NCBI RefSeq assembly: GCF_000264785.1
Contig: NZ_AFJI01000113.1
Span: 98,484 to 162,483 of the forward strand
From: Edwardsiella ictaluri ATCC 33202
Lineage (GTDB): Bacteria; Pseudomonadota; Gammaproteobacteria; Enterobacterales; Enterobacteriaceae
DNA: 64,000 bases
Direction of reading: 5' to 3'
Shown: one piece after another, positions 19,364 to 31,383 of the stretch
How the letters are laid out: every line of letters begins with the position of its first letter
How positions within the stretch are numbered: the first letter of the stretch is position 1
Notes under the pieces: model-generated
Seen by the model: the letters and a program-made list of their open reading frames with translations, nothing else
The model's database searches: none
Told to the model about the DNA's origin: nothing
Translations under genes and position numbers: made by a program

Positions 19364-20104
19364 TGCCACTTGCACTTGCCTGACGGTCGTCAGGCTGTGG
19401 TGCGCAACGGCTATCTGCCTGAGCGCACCATCCAGACCGGCATTGGTGATGTAAACATCAGGGTACCCAAGGTGGGCTGTGACCGCAGCTGCAGTGTATC
19501 CAGTTCACCAACGCCCTGCTGCCTCCCTATCTCAAGCGTCTCGGCAGCGCAGAGGCTCTGGTGCCATGGCTCTGCCTTGAAGGCTTCTCCAGCGGGGATT
19601 ATCAGGACGAACCCTGTGGGCTGCCGGGTGACCAGGCCAAGGGGCTCTCGGCCAACACCCCCTGCAGGTTTAAGGAAAGTTGGTGTGACGAATACCGGGA
19701 ATGGCCAAGTCGATGTACCCAAGGTGAAAGAAGCGTTGCATGATATCTGGGTGGACGAGATCAGGGATAATGCCTACAAGGCATTTGACCGCCCGCTGAC
19801 CCGCTTTCAAGCGAAGTATCCCGGGGTCATGGAGAAGCTGGTCAAAGATCGGGATGAACTGCTGGCGTTCCATGATTTTCCGGCAGAGCACTGGGGCCGT
19901 ATCCGGGCAATCAACTCTATGGAGTCTACGTTTTCGACAGCCAGGTTACGCATCAGACGAACCAGAAACTGTGGGGCGCGGGAACCCACCCTTATATAAA
20001 CTGCTGAAGTCTGCGCACAAAGGCTGACAGCGGCTCAAGGGATATGCGCTGCTGATGTTGGTAGTGGACAACGCGAAATTGCAGGACGGAATACACAGAT
20101 AGAC
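19364..20104 (+). pseudogene. IS256-family (mutator-type) transposase remnant
   Basis: Several family segments occur in order but in different frames: DGRQAVVRNGYLPERTIQTGIGD; then, from another frame, FTNALLPPYLKRLGSAEAL with PWLCLEGFSSGDYQ and GLSANTP; then DELLAFHDFPAEHWGRIRAINSMEST (the conserved region with the catalytic Glu neighbourhood); and a C-terminal QRLKGYALLMLVVDNAKLQDGI ending at 20102. Frameshifts near 19485, 19670 and 19985 and an internal deletion make it inactive. A likely right terminal repeat lies at about 20138-20161 (CACCCGATTTGACAATAACT). Confidence 0.82.
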
Positions 20105-20192
20105 GACGTGTCAGACAGGAGCACTGTCTGACCTCGTACACCCGATTTGACAATAACTCTCTGACTCATCAGAAGATCCAATTCAGTACAAA

Positions 20193-20762
20193 TTATTGCC
20201 CAATTAATTGGTAAAATGTCGGGTTATCAGCACATTGTCCGCCACCGCATTCGAGCACGGTTGAGATCAGATTGGCAACTATCACTAGGGCAAACAGCGC
20301 AATGGCGATTTTCCCCCACAGCGGAACGGATATAGTTTCTCCGGTTGTCGGTCGAACCTCGCCCAGCATCATCATAACAGCGATCGCCACAATGACGATA
20401 ATAGATGCCAGTAGAGCCCAAGTATAGAAATGCAGCTCAAGGAAGGTTGAACCATAACCGGAGTCACCCGGTAGAATATGCAAAAACATCTGACGTGCTG
20501 CAATTGAGCCGGTTATTACACAGCCAATCAACGCTATACCGTAATGCGCCCCTTTAATGCCGAAACGCACATTAAATAAGAAACCAAATCCAATCAATAT
20601 CAATCCGATGCGCTGCAATAAACAGAGCGGGCAGGGTAAATCAAGCAGTGCCAGTTGATAATAAAAAGCTACCAATAGCGCTGCGCTAATGCCAAACAGA
20701 CCGAGAGTATTCCCCCCCATTATCAAAACATTATTTTTAGGAATATCCGTTGGAGTTGTCAT
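20193..20762 (-). CDS. DsbB-family disulfide oxidoreductase, variant subfamily
   Basis: Predicted inner-membrane quinone-linked thiol oxidase, 189 aa. After TM1 comes CPLC (Cys44, Cys47), the DsbB quinone-side pair. The second periplasmic loop, where E. coli DsbB has Cys104 and Cys130, has no cysteine here (LPGDSGYGSTFLELHFYTW). Instead a fifth predicted helix (about 151-170) is followed by Cys172 and Cys177 in ECGGGQC. A 52-aa membrane protein of the DUF5993 type lies 13 bp upstream. Both genes are AT-rich compared with their surroundings and lie between IS remnants, suggesting acquisition. The physiological partner is unknown. Confidence 0.82.
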   Translation of the reverse strand: MTTPTDIPKNNVLIMGGNTLGLFGISAALLVAFYYQLALLDLPCPLCLLQRIGLILIGFGFLFNVRFGIKGAHYGIALIGCVITGSIAARQMFLHILPGDSGYGSTFLELHFYTWALLASIIVIVAIAVMMMLGEVRPTTGETISVPLWGKIAIALFALVIVANLISTVLECGGGQCADNPTFYQLIGQ

Positions 20763-20775
20763 AAATTAATTACCT

Positions 20776-20934
20776 TTAAAAAGAAAGAGTTAGAGTGTTT
20801 ATGGCGTGGTGCTTGAACCAAAATAGGGTGATAACAACAAGGATAAGCCACAGGATATAAGTTAATTTTTTTTTGCCGGCTATCGTACTGAGTACCGTAC
20901 CAAAAGCGATAAGAAAGGGAAGAAACATATACAT
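20776..20934 (-). CDS. DUF5993-like small membrane protein
   Basis: A 52-aa ORF starting MYMFLPFLIAFGTVLSTIAG with a hydrophobic C-terminal half (LTYILWLILVVITLFWFKHH). GGAG lies 7 nt before the ATG at 20934. Such proteins, two short helices and about 50 aa, are often found immediately upstream of variant dsbB genes, the same arrangement as here (13 bp to dsbB). Function unknown. A longer open frame overlapping it in another frame (20759-20986) lacks this pattern. Confidence 0.75.
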   Translation of the reverse strand: MYMFLPFLIAFGTVLSTIAGKKKLTYILWLILVVITLFWFKHHAINTLTLSF

Positions 20935-21223
20935 GATAAATCTCCATAATTGATAAATGGTGAAAATATTGGGAGGGATGTTGCATTTAACTCATGGGAT
21001 TCAATGTTAGTGGTTAGCTTGAGTGTCAGAAATTTTTGCATAGGTATACCAAAAGCATAGTTTAACCAATAGAGATATGCAAAAGATTGAGCGCTAATAT
21101 CTTAAGAAAGTCTGTTTTGTTATATTCAGTCATTACTGAGCCCGTACATAAATTTGTGTAATTGCCTGATTTTAATATGTTCAATCCGATGGTGGTACAT
21201 CCAATTAGTTAGTGGCTCATATA
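20935..21223. other. AT-rich intergenic stretch, no gene seen
   Basis: About 290 bases upstream of the dsbB pair, ending at the left inverted repeat of an IS903-like element. It presumably includes the promoter of the dsbB unit. No convincing ORF was found on either strand. Confidence 0.6.
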
Positions 21224-21598
21224 GGTTTTATTGAATAAATCGAACTTTTAGGTAATGGGTGGATCTGAGCGCTGCCGTCGTTTTTACATCGTGCCCATGG
21301 CAGAGCAAAAGTTCAAAATCACCAACTGGACGACCACAACAAAGCACTCAGGCCGCATGGTTCGCTGACAGTCTGGCTTGATGAATCTGCCATGGCTGCA
21401 TGGACTGACAGTGCGCAGCCTGAAGATCGTGGTCGACCGCGTCGTTACACCGATATGGCTATCACCACGCATCCTGATGATGCAGCGCGTGTTCCATCTT
21501 TCGCTCCGGGCTTTGACGGACTTGGTTGACTCAACTTTTACGCGGATAGCTCTGCTGCTGTGTTGCCCGGGCTACAGCGGTATCAGGAAACGCACTAA
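21224..21598 (+). mobile_element. IS903-like element, left fragment
   Basis: Begins with an 18-bp terminal repeat GGTTTTATTGAATAAATC (21224-21241), two mismatches from the IS903 end. A broken transposase starts at ATG 21297: MAEQKFKITNW, then a stop, then in another frame WLDESAMAAWTDSAQPEDRG and RRYTDMAITTHP, then LSLRALTDLVDSTFT and CCPGYSGIRKRTK. The fragment stops where IS5-family copy A begins. Because it already runs past the LSLRAL region that also begins the fragment on the other side of copy A, it cannot be the left half of one simply interrupted element. Confidence 0.83.
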
Positions 21599-22462
21599 GA
21601 ACCGCTAACAAAACCGTTCAACAAAGCACAAGCAGATAACAGCACAAGCCAGCGTCAGCAATGCAAGATGGGTATCCAGCCGCCGTTCGAAACGGATACG
21701 CAGCTTGCCAAAACCCGCTAGCCACCCATGAGTTCGCTCTACAACCCAGCGATAACGACCCAATCGGTCATGGCTATCCATGCCTCGCCGGGCAATACGG
21801 GCCTTGATTCCCCGTCGCCTCAGATAATCCCGGCAACGGCGAAAATCATACCCCTTGTCTGCGTGTCGCTTGTCAGGCCGATATCGTGGTCGTCCTCTCT
21901 TGCCTGCTAACGCCGGGAGGGCATCCAACAATGGCTCAAACATTATCGGGTCATGGCGATTGGCTCCAGAGACAAGCACGGCGCGTGGTATGCCCTGACG
22001 TTGCACCACGATGTGTCGTTTACTGCCCAGCTTGCCTCTGTTTGTCGGGTTACGTCCTGTTTCCTGACCCTCCGGGGGCTGGCTACGCTCGCGCCATCGA
22101 GGCTTGCTCTGCTCCAGTCGATGTGAGCCGCTTGGTGTAGCCGGGTCAGCAGAGCCACGTGAAGTCGCAGCCAGATGCCTTGAACTTGCCAATCGCGTAG
22201 GCGACGCCAGCACGTCATTGCGCTGCCAAAACCCAGCGACTGGGGCAAGCCCTCCCACGGTATCCCAGTCGTAAGGACAAACAGAATACCGTTGAGAACG
22301 GCATCGTCATCAAGGCGTGGGCGGCCACACCGTGACGAAGGCTGTTGGGGCGGCAGAAGTGGCTGTCAGGATTTCCAGAGCTGCTTACTGATGATTTTTC
22401 GTGTCATGCCTACTACATGGGGATTGATGTTATTCGAATCAACTCGGTTTTGTTAGCGGCTC
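21599..22462 (-). mobile_element. IS5-family (IS427-group-like) element, copy A
   Basis: An 864-bp element with terminal repeats GAACCGCTAACAAAACCG and CGGTTTTGTTAGCGGCTC. The transposase is read on the minus strand in two frames: orfA from ATG 22407 (MTRKIISKQLWKS, then a TGA at 22368-22366, then on to IDWSRASLDGASVAS) and orfB ending at 21605 (SKRHIVVQRQGIPRAVLVSGANRHD, then YRWVVERTHGWLAGF). A -1 shift near 22070 in a CCCCC run would join them. The DDE residues are present, but the early stop means either a downstream start or inactivity. The flanking trinucleotides, TAA left and TTA right, do not match. Confidence 0.9.
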
Positions 22463-23247
22463 TTAACCTGTCGCTACGCGCATTACAGGGCTTCGTTGAC
22501 CCGATGTTTAAGCTGATGGGGCTGTCGTTGTATTGCCCGGATGACTCTCCCGTCAGCAGATGGGCAAAACGCGTGAACATCAGCATAAAGACGCCAGCCC
22601 GTGGCGTGATCTCGCACCACGTCATTGACAGTAGCGGTCTGAAAGTCTCCGGCGAAGGTGAATGGAAAGTCCGGCAGCACGGAGCTGACAGGCACAGAGT
22701 GTGGCGCAGGCTTCATCTGGCCGCAGACAGTGAGACGCATGAAATTATCTGTGCCGGTTTATCACTCAGCGGGACGACAGATACTCAGGCACTGCCGGGA
22801 CTCATAAGCCAGACCCACCGGAAAATCAGGGAAGCCTCAGCAGACGGAGCTTACGATACCCGTTACTGCCATGATGGGTTGCCGGGGAAAAAATCAGGCC
22901 ACTTATACCGCCACGACACGGAGCGCAATATTGGCCTGACAGATACCCTGAGCGTAGCCATGCCATGGCAAATCAGCCTCTGAGGGGCAGCAATGGTGTC
23001 TGGCAAAAGAAAGTGGGCTATCACCGGCGTTCGATAGCCGAAACGGCAATGTTCCGCATTGCAAAACATGGCCGGGCGGCTATCTGACCCTGCGGGATGA
23101 TGATGCACAGGGGGGTGAAGCGTTGACAATGGTCAACGCGCTGAACCGGATGACGCTGCCGGGTATGCCGCACTGCGAGCGGATCGCATAACCGGTGCGC
23201 CAGCGGGAGCCATCCTGTCGGCTAACGCTGATTTATTCAACCAAGCC
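22463..23247 (+). mobile_element. IS903-like element, right fragment
   Basis: The transposase resumes at LNLSLRALQGFVDPMFKLMG and continues through VIDSSGLKVSGEGEWKVRQHG, LHLAADSETHEII, HRKIREASADGAYDTRYCHDGL. It then shifts frame to SIAETAMF and ends with ALNRMTLPGMPHCERIA at 23191. The right terminal repeat GATTTATTCAACCAAGCC is at 23230-23247. The N-terminal ~70 residues are missing and there is at least one frameshift near 22970, so it is inactive. No 9-bp target duplication matches the left end at 21224. Confidence 0.85.
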
Positions 23248-23421
23248 TATTTCAGTCCATTAAAATGATGGAGACTATTTCCCCGGAACCGAAAGTGCCC
23301 GGGAAGGCGGTTTAAATGAGACGATGACAGAGACGGAAAAGAAAGCAACCGCCCAGATGAGACATGTTCCGCTTCACTCATCCGATCAGTACAGGAATTC
23401 TTGCATTATAATTGAATAAAA

Positions 23422-23436
23422 CGAAAATAATTTCCA
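23422..23436. promoter_or_regulatory. IclR autoregulatory operator
   Basis: CGAAAATAATTTCCA matches 13 of 15 positions of the IclR palindrome TGGAAATNATTTCCA and lies 22 bp before the iclR start, where E. coli IclR represses its own gene. The surrounding bases also resemble the E. coli iclR leader. Confidence 0.75.
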
Positions 23437-23458
23437 CAATACAGAAAAGGAATCCTCC

Positions 23459-24283
23459 ATGGTTGCCCCTGTTCCCGCAAAACGCGGTAGAAAACCCGCC
23501 GCTATCGCTGCACCCGCAACCGGGCAGGTTCAGTCATTAGCCCGCGGCCTGAAGCTGCTGGAGTGGATTGCGGAATCTAACGGTAGCGTGGCACTAACAG
23601 AGTTGGCACAGCAGGCTGGTCTACCTAATTCCACTACTCACCGTTTGTTGACCACCATGCAACAGCAGGGGTTTATCCGCCAGGTGGGCGAATTAGGCCA
23701 CTGGGCTATAGGTGCGCATGCGTTTATCGTAGGCAGCGGCTTTTTGCAAAGCCGTAATCTGCTGGCGATTGTCCACCCAATTCTGCGCAAGCTGATGGAA
23801 GACTCCGGTGAAACAGTAAACTTGGCCATGCTGGATCAAAGCGACCATCAGGCCATTATTATCGACCAGGTGCAGTGTACCCAACTGATGCGCATGTCCG
23901 CCCCCATCGGCGGTAAGCTACCGATGCACGCCTCCGGTGCAGGTAAGGCGTTTTTATCTCAGTTAAGTGAAGAACAGGTGACTGACCTGCTGCACCGCAA
24001 AGGGCTGCACGCATACACCCACGCCACGCTGGTGTCGCCGGTACATTTAAAAGAGGATTTAGCCCAGACGCGTAAACGCGGCTACTCCTTTGATGACGAG
24101 GAACATGCGCTGGGGCTGCGCTGTGTGGCAGCGTGCATTTATGACGAGCACAGCGAGCCGTTTGCCGCTATTTCCATATCAGGACCCATTTCGCGCATTA
24201 CCGACGATCGGGTGACCGAATTTGGTGCCATGGCGATCAAAGCGGCGAAAGAAGTGACACTGGCGTATGGCGGATTTCGTTAA
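23459..24283 (+). CDS. iclR: Acetate operon repressor IclR
   Basis: Represses the glyoxylate-bypass operon aceBAK. It has 274 aa, as in E. coli, with very high similarity. The N-terminal winged helix holds ALTELAQQAGLPNSTTHRLLTTM; the C-terminal effector domain holds MRMSAPIGGKLPMHASGAGKAF, KRGYSFDDEEHALGLRCVAA and ISGPISRITDDR. Start ATG follows AAGGA. It lies beside aceK but transcribed toward it, the arrangement of E. coli metA-aceBAK-(arpA)-iclR apart from inserted IS debris. Its similarity to E. coli exceeds that of most neighbours outside the island. Confidence 0.97.
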   Translation: MVAPVPAKRGRKPAAIAAPATGQVQSLARGLKLLEWIAESNGSVALTELAQQAGLPNSTTHRLLTTMQQQGFIRQVGELGHWAIGAHAFIVGSGFLQSRNLLAIVHPILRKLMEDSGETVNLAMLDQSDHQAIIIDQVQCTQLMRMSAPIGGKLPMHASGAGKAFLSQLSEEQVTDLLHRKGLHAYTHATLVSPVHLKEDLAQTRKRGYSFDDEEHALGLRCVAACIYDEHSEPFAAISISGPISRITDDRVTEFGAMAIKAAKEVTLAYGGFR

Positions 24284-24301
24284 GTCGCTTTCTGCGTGTG
24301 T

Positions 24302-24580
24302 ATCCTGCGCACCCAGATAACCCGGATGAACAGTTTCAATTTCACCACAGGCCTCGTCATCACTGGCTTTACGTTCCAGCACTGCGATCTGGCTGTCAGT
24401 CAGTTCAATACCGTCGCGGGCCACTTTTTCTTCCAGTGCCTTCAGGCGCTTTTTGACGTTCTCAAGGTTGTGGTGCAACCCGATGGAACGGGCACCACTA
24501 CCGGAGATAAAAACGCCCTGTTTGCACAGGTCGTTGCTGGTCCTGTGTTGACCGTGAGCCGGGAATACGACTGGTAAATT
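24302..24580 (-). pseudogene. IS481-family transposase, internal fragment
   Basis: The minus strand reads FPAHGQHRTSNDLCKQGVF, then HHNLENVKKRLKALEEKV, then GIELTDSQIAVLERKASDDE and HPGYLGAQDT, a characteristic stretch of IS481-type transposases just before the catalytic domain. The catalytic DDE region is absent. The junction on one side runs directly into the region after iclR, and on the other into the short antitoxin-like start at 24621. It is the later counterpart of the N-terminal piece found at 19238-19351. Confidence 0.8.
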
Positions 24581-24621
24581 ACCAAACAGGTTCTTCGCTT
24601 GTTGTGCGGATATGACCTGCA
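24574..24621 (-). pseudogene. Truncated Phd/YefM-type antitoxin start (tentative)
   Basis: After an excellent ribosome site (AGGAGGAGGGGAT) an ATG at 24621 starts MQVISAQQAKNLFGNL, resembling the N-terminus of prevent-host-death antitoxins (M-x-x-I/V-S-A-x-x-A-K-N-x-F-G). The frame then runs into IS481 sequence. Only about 16 residues support this, so the assignment is weak. No toxin partner is seen. Confidence 0.35.
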
Positions 24622-24733
24622 TATCCCCTCCTCCTGACCCAAATAGCTTAAAATGTCTAAACATGGACATAATCGGTAGAGGAGGTCAACATCGCCAACG
24701 AAATTGGCGGATGAATTTAGCTCAAGCCTCCGG

Positions 24734-27858
<3,125 letters not shown>

Positions 27859-27893
27859 GTGCAGAGGCTCCATTAGAATAAATGGTGGGTAAA

Positions 27894-29495
27894 TTAGGCC
27901 AAAAGGCGGTAGCCCGGTAACGTCAGGAAATCAATTAACTCATCGGAAGTGGTGATTTGCTCCATCAGGTGCGCGGCATCGTCAAAACGTCCTCTGCTGT
28001 AGCGGTGTTCGCTCAGCTCGTTCTGGATCACCAGCATCTCTTCGGCCAGCATCTGGCGGAACAACGACTTGGTAACCAGCTTGCCGTTACTGAGCGTTTT
28101 CTGGTGGTGGATCCACTGCCAGATGGAGGTACGGGAGATTTCAGCAGTGGCCGCATCTTCCATCAGGCCGTAAATCGGTACGCAGCCGTTACCGGAGATC
28201 CACGCTTCGATGTACTGCACAGCGACACGGATGTTGGCGCGCATACCTTCTTCCGTGCGCTCACCTTTGCAGGGTGCCAGCAGTTGTTCTGCGGTTATCG
28301 GCGCATCTTCTTCACGGGTCACGAACAGCTGATTTTTATTTTCACCGAGTACGTCGTTGAACACAGCCATTGCCGTGTCTGCCAGTCCCGGATGGGCAAT
28401 CCATGTGCCGTCATGACCGTTATTTGCTTCCAGCGCTTTGTCCGCTTTTACCTTAGTCAGAACCTGGTGGTTACGTTCCGCATCTTTACTGGGAATGAAC
28501 GCTGCCATGCCGCCCATCGCGAACGCACCGCGTTTATGACAAGTTTTAATCAGCAGACGCGAATAGGCGCTGAGAAATGGCTTATCCATCGTCACTACCT
28601 GACGGTCCGGCAGCACGCGATCCGGGTGGTTCTTCAGGGTTTTGATATAGCTGAAAATGTAGTCCCAGCGACCGCAGTTCAGGCCCACAATGTGGTCACG
28701 CAGCGCATGCAGGATCTCATCCATCTGGAAAACGGCTGGCAGCGTTTCAATCAGCAGGGTCGCTTTGATGGTACCGCGCGGCAGATTAAAGCGATCCTCT
28801 GCATAGCTGAACACTTCGCTCCACCATGCCGCTTCTTGCCAGGCCTGCGTTTTTGGCAGATAGAAATAGGGGCCGCTGCCTTTTGCCAACAACGTTTTGT
28901 AGTTGTGGAAGAAATAGAGAGCAAAGTCGAACAGGCTGCCCGGGATGGATTCTCCGCGCCAGGTGACGTGTTTTTCCGGCAGGTGCAGACCGCGAACGCG
29001 ACACATCAACAGGGCCGGATTGGGTTTCAGTTGATAAATTTTACCGGCTTCGCTGGTGTAGCTAATGGTGCCATTGACCGCATCGCGCAGATTGATCTGC
29101 CCGTCGATAACTTTGCTCCATTCGGGGGCCAGTGAATCTTCAAAATCAGCCATAAAGACTTTGACGTTCGCGTTCAGCGCATTGATGAGCATTTTGCGCT
29201 CAACGGGCCCGGTGATCTCTACACGACGATCCAGTAAATCATCAGGAATATCGCGAATTTTCCAGTCACCATCACGAATGGAATTGGTTTCCGAAATAAA
29301 ATCAGGCAACTTACCGTCATCAATATCCTGCTGCTGCTGGATACGTGCAGCCAGAAGCTTATTCCGTTTTGGCGTAAATCTTGTCACCAGACTGGTTAGA
29401 AACCCCACCGCTTCAGCGGTCAGAATTTGCTGTTCCTGTTCGCCATGCGGCCTGGTGAAGACCAGTTCATCGGTTGTCGTTGCCTGTTGATTCAT
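27894..29495 (-). CDS. aceB: Malate synthase A
   Basis: Condenses glyoxylate with acetyl-CoA to malate, completing the bypass. With the start at 29495 ([16 protein letters not shown]) it is 533 aa, equal to E. coli. The GAGGAG site is 7 nt before the ATG. Conserved stretches include [34 protein letters not shown] and the C-terminal [19 protein letters not shown]. It leads the aceBAK operon with a 35-bp gap to aceA. The gene is intact and E. coli-like. Confidence 0.98.
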   Translation of the reverse strand: MNQQATTTDELVFTRPHGEQEQQILTAEAVGFLTSLVTRFTPKRNKLLAARIQQQQDIDDGKLPDFISETNSIRDGDWKIRDIPDDLLDRRVEITGPVERKMLINALNANVKVFMADFEDSLAPEWSKVIDGQINLRDAVNGTISYTSEAGKIYQLKPNPALLMCRVRGLHLPEKHVTWRGESIPGSLFDFALYFFHNYKTLLAKGSGPYFYLPKTQAWQEAAWWSEVFSYAEDRFNLPRGTIKATLLIETLPAVFQMDEILHALRDHIVGLNCGRWDYIFSYIKTLKNHPDRVLPDRQVVTMDKPFLSAYSRLLIKTCHKRGAFAMGGMAAFIPSKDAERNHQVLTKVKADKALEANNGHDGTWIAHPGLADTAMAVFNDVLGENKNQLFVTREEDAPITAEQLLAPCKGERTEEGMRANIRVAVQYIEAWISGNGCVPIYGLMEDAATAEISRTSIWQWIHHQKTLSNGKLVTKSLFRQMLAEEMLVIQNELSEHRYSRGRFDDAAHLMEQITTSDELIDFLTLPGYRLLA

Positions 29496-29601
29496 TGCGT
29501 AGCTCCTCGTCATTGATCCAAACACATCCCCAATGCGAACGAAGGATTGTTGTGCATTTTTTACCCAGCACAACTAAGACTACTCATTTAAACATCAAAA
29601 T

Positions 29602-29616
29602 CAAAAACAATTTCCA
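29602..29616 (-). promoter_or_regulatory. IclR operator upstream of aceB
   Basis: Minus-strand TGGAAATTGTTTTTG matches 11 of 15 positions of the IclR palindrome. Together with the following ATTTTGATG and AAATGAGTAGTCTTAGTTGT it reproduces the E. coli aceB promoter region, so the operon and its control site moved together. Confidence 0.75.
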
Positions 29617-29763
29617 TTTTTAATTTAATTATTATGCAAGCTGATGATAACAATATAAATAAAATTTAATTACACGCTAATGTGCGTTTCTAAAATAAAA
29701 AAATCACCCAAAGGTGCCTGATTCAACATGCTGAAACGTTTAAGGATCGTCTGCTGCAGAAGA

Positions 29764-29858
29764 TTAATCCAACGTTGGATTCATGTGACGCAGATCATAT
29801 GGAGTGATCTGGTAGACGTAATCGTTGAGCCAGCTGGTAAACAGCAGATTGCCGTAAC
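29764..29858 (-). pseudogene. metA: 3' stub of metA (homoserine O-succinyltransferase)
   Basis: The minus strand reads [20 protein letters not shown], then [10 protein letters not shown] and a stop at 29764, the C-terminus of E. coli/Salmonella MetA. Upstream of Tyr-Gly the homology ends abruptly at about 29858 and IS630 sequence begins soon after. In E. coli metA lies immediately upstream of aceB in the same direction, so this is the remains of the donor's metA. Confidence 0.9.
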
Positions 29859-29888
29859 CCTAGCCCTAAATAGCTGCACCTAATACCG

Positions 29889-30361
29889 CTACACTTTTGC
29901 CAGATCATGTTTCCCTCTGGGGAATGGACTGACGGTTTCCATAAAATGACGAACCTTTTTCAACAGTTGCCACATTGAACGGCACTGATGATTACGCGTT
30001 ATCGTGTCGTGAAGCGCCTGCCATAGCCGCTCAACATGATTCACCCACGGCGAGTAAACTGGCGGGTAAATCACCCTGAACTTCGGATTTTGCTTCAGCC
30101 AGCGCTGCGTTTCCCGGCTTTTGTGAATGATGTCGTTATCCACGATCAGCGTTATCGTTTCTGCCCGCCAGAACATCGCTTTAATATAATTTAATATACT
30201 GATAAATAAGGATAAGATTTTGCCATTACCGCCCATGTAGCTGACTTTGCCCGTACCGCAGTGCAGCGCTTCGGCCAGAGAGTATTTTTCATTCTGCCCT
30301 GGTGTTACCACGCGTTTTTGTTGTCTGCGTAGCTGCCAGTCCGCACCGATTTTGGGATTAA
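29889..30361 (-). pseudogene. IS630-family transposase, C-terminal fragment
   Basis: Reads NPKIGADWQLRRQQKRVVTPG, then LHCGTGKVSYMGGN, ITLIVDNDIIHKSRETQRWL, then YPPVYSPWVNHVERLWQALHD, ending HDLAKV. These are the second Asp (IVDN) and the Glu (HVERLW) regions of the Tc1/IS630 DDE domain. The N-terminal half, including the DNA-binding domain and first Asp, is missing: the fragment is cut at 30361 by IS5-family copy B. Confidence 0.88.
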
Positions 30362-31168
30362 GAACCGCTAACAAAACCGTTCAACAAAGCACAAGCAGAT
30401 AACAGCACAAGCCAGCGTCAGCAATGCAAGATGGGTATCCAGCCGCCGTTCGAAACGGATACGCAGCTTGCCAAAACCCGCTAGCCACCCATGAGTTCGC
30501 TCTACAACCCAGCGATAACGACCCCATCGGTCATGGCTATCCATGCCTCGCCGGGCAATACGGGCCTTGATTCCCCGTCGCCTCAGATAATCCCGGCAAC
30601 GGCGAAAATCATACCCCTTGTCTGCGTGTCGCTTGTCAGGCCGATATCGTGGTTGTCCTCTCTTGCCTGCTAACGCCGGGAGGGCATCCCACAATGGCTC
30701 AAACATTATCGGGTCATGACGACTGGCTCCTGGGACAAGCACGGCGCGTGGTATGCCCTGACGTTGCACCACGATGTGTCGTTTACTGCCCAGATTGCCT
30801 CTGTCTGTCGGGTTACGTCCTGTTTCCTGGCCCCCCGGGGCTGGCTACGCTCGCGCCATCGAGGCTTGCTCTGCTCCAGTCGATGTGACCCGCTTGGTGT
30901 AGCTGGGTCAGCAGAGCCACGTGAAGTCGCAGCCAGATGCCTTGAGCTTGCCAGTCGCGTAGGCGACGCCAGCACGTCATTGCGCTGCCAAAACCCAACG
31001 ACTGGGGCAACTCCTCCCACGGTATCCCAGTCGTAAGGACAAACAGAATGCCGTTGAGAACGGCATCGTCGGGCGGCCACACCGTGACGAAGGCTGTTGG
31101 GGCGGCAGAAGTGGCTGTAAGGATTTCCAGAGCTGCTTACTGATGATTTTTCGTGTCATGCCTGCTAT
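30362..31168 (-). mobile_element. IS5-family element, copy B (truncated)
   Basis: Nearly identical to copies A and C from its left end GAACCGCTAACAAAACCG, but with a 10-base deletion near 31070 (after GGCATCGTC), one fewer C in the orfA/orfB overlap near 30838, and loss of the last ~46 bases including the right terminal repeat. At the codon where A and C have TGA it has TTA (Leu). The deletions break orfA, so it is inactive on its own. The orfB product (SKRH... onward) remains open from 30772 to 30368. Confidence 0.88.
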
Positions 31169-31216
31169 ACAGCATCTGAGCGACAGCAATGGTATCTGAC
31201 AAAAGAAGTGGACTGG
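31169..31216 (+). repeat. Short IS903-like fragment at the right edge of the island
   Basis: AGCATCTGAGCGACAGCAATGG and the following TCTGACAAAAGAAGTGG match, with a few differences, the IS903-like transposase at 22976-23015. It sits between the cut end of copy B and the htpG upstream region. Confidence 0.6.
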
Positions 31217-31299
31217 CTGGACTGAACGGGGGCGTGCATACATCTCAGCGTGGAGCGAATAGCTGCTACAGTCTGTTGCGGGTTATCTGTTTTGTTACC

Positions 31300-31328
31300 C
31301 TTGAAAAGCGAATTTGTGGTCCCCATCT
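31300..31328 (+). promoter_or_regulatory. Heat-shock (sigma-32) promoter of htpG
   Basis: CTTGAAA, a 14-nt spacer, and CCCCATCT match the sigma-32 consensus closely. It lies 56 bp upstream of the htpG start and about 85 bp from the last IS remnant, so the island insertion left the promoter intact. Confidence 0.9.
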
Positions 31329-31383
31329 GTAACGCTATAACCCATTTTATCTGCGTGTTATCGATGAGAGGTAAAAGCGAATA

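Noticed and set aside
20759..20986. 75-aa frame upstream of the dsbB-like gene
   Set aside because: A different frame (20776-20934) has the better ribosome site and the two-helix membrane pattern of DUF5993.
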